Source of the DNA: Candidatus Paracaedibacteraceae bacterium UBA6184
Lineage (GTDB): Bacteria > Pseudomonadota > Alphaproteobacteria > UBA6184
Reading direction: 5' to 3'
Length of the DNA: 6,069 bases
Assembly: GCA_002422845.1 (NCBI GenBank)
Contig: DITM01000100.1
Location: forward strand, 1 to 6,069
The position numbers and the translations under genes were made by a program. The notes beneath the pieces are model-generated. The model searched no databases. It was given only the letters and a program-made list of their open reading frames with translations, and had not been told where the DNA came from. Positions 5,994-6,069 of the stretch are shown here, piece by piece (position 1 is the stretch's first letter; each line of letters begins with the position of its first letter).

Positions 5994-6069
5994 CTAAAAT
6001 TATTTTCAAAAAATCTTCATTCAATTCAATTTTTATTAACCAGTGTCTGATACGTAAGACCGATTCTGG

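Noticed and set aside
5994..6069. Terminator or further gene after the PAS gene
   Set aside because: Only an AT-only AAAAT-T-ATTTT palindrome is present, with no GC stem and no start signal before the window ends.

Overview
The window looks like a piece of a low-to-moderate-GC alphaproteobacterial chromosome. The best evidence is a type IA topoisomerase I (topA) with one C4 zinc finger followed by two 'G-x-HPET...KG-x-[FY]G-x-YI' repeats and a Lys-rich tail, a C-terminal layout typical of Alphaproteobacteria. AT-rich spacers and a secreted repeat protein would suit a host-associated lineage such as Holosporales or Rickettsiales-like bacteria, but that placement is inference.

Layout. Positions 1-1434 (minus strand) hold the 5' part of a gene for an exported solenoid-like protein. 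It has a clear Sec signal peptide and nine tandem repeats of two lengths (36 and 46 residues), and it is still open at the window edge. It has a tight promoter (TTGACT-17-TATATA) and a strong Shine-Dalgarno. Positions 1435-1988 contain no gene I can support. They contain that promoter, several inverted repeats and, on the plus strand, a self-complementary block of about 200 nt that could be a structured RNA. Positions 1989-2525 (minus) encode a short A24 prepilin peptidase without the N-terminal methylase domain. Its ATG overlaps the topA stop (TAATG), so topA (2525-4909, minus) and the peptidase gene are probably one transcription unit with coupled translation. A 139-nt divergent spacer with candidate promoters in both directions separates topA from a plus-strand gene (5049-5993). 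That gene encodes a PAS-domain protein with a possible GAF-like second half and no visible output domain. The last 76 nt show nothing recognisable.

How the genes fit together. TopA relaxes negative supercoils. The peptidase would process type IV pilin-like or pseudopilin leader peptides at the inner membrane. The PAS protein is probably a small-molecule or redox sensor or scaffold. The repeat protein is exported and may act in the envelope or on a host. Apart from the topA-peptidase coupling, nothing shows that these genes form one pathway, and I do not see a clearly new system. The items most worth a second look are the two-length repeat architecture, the candidate structured RNA and the topA-peptidase coupling.
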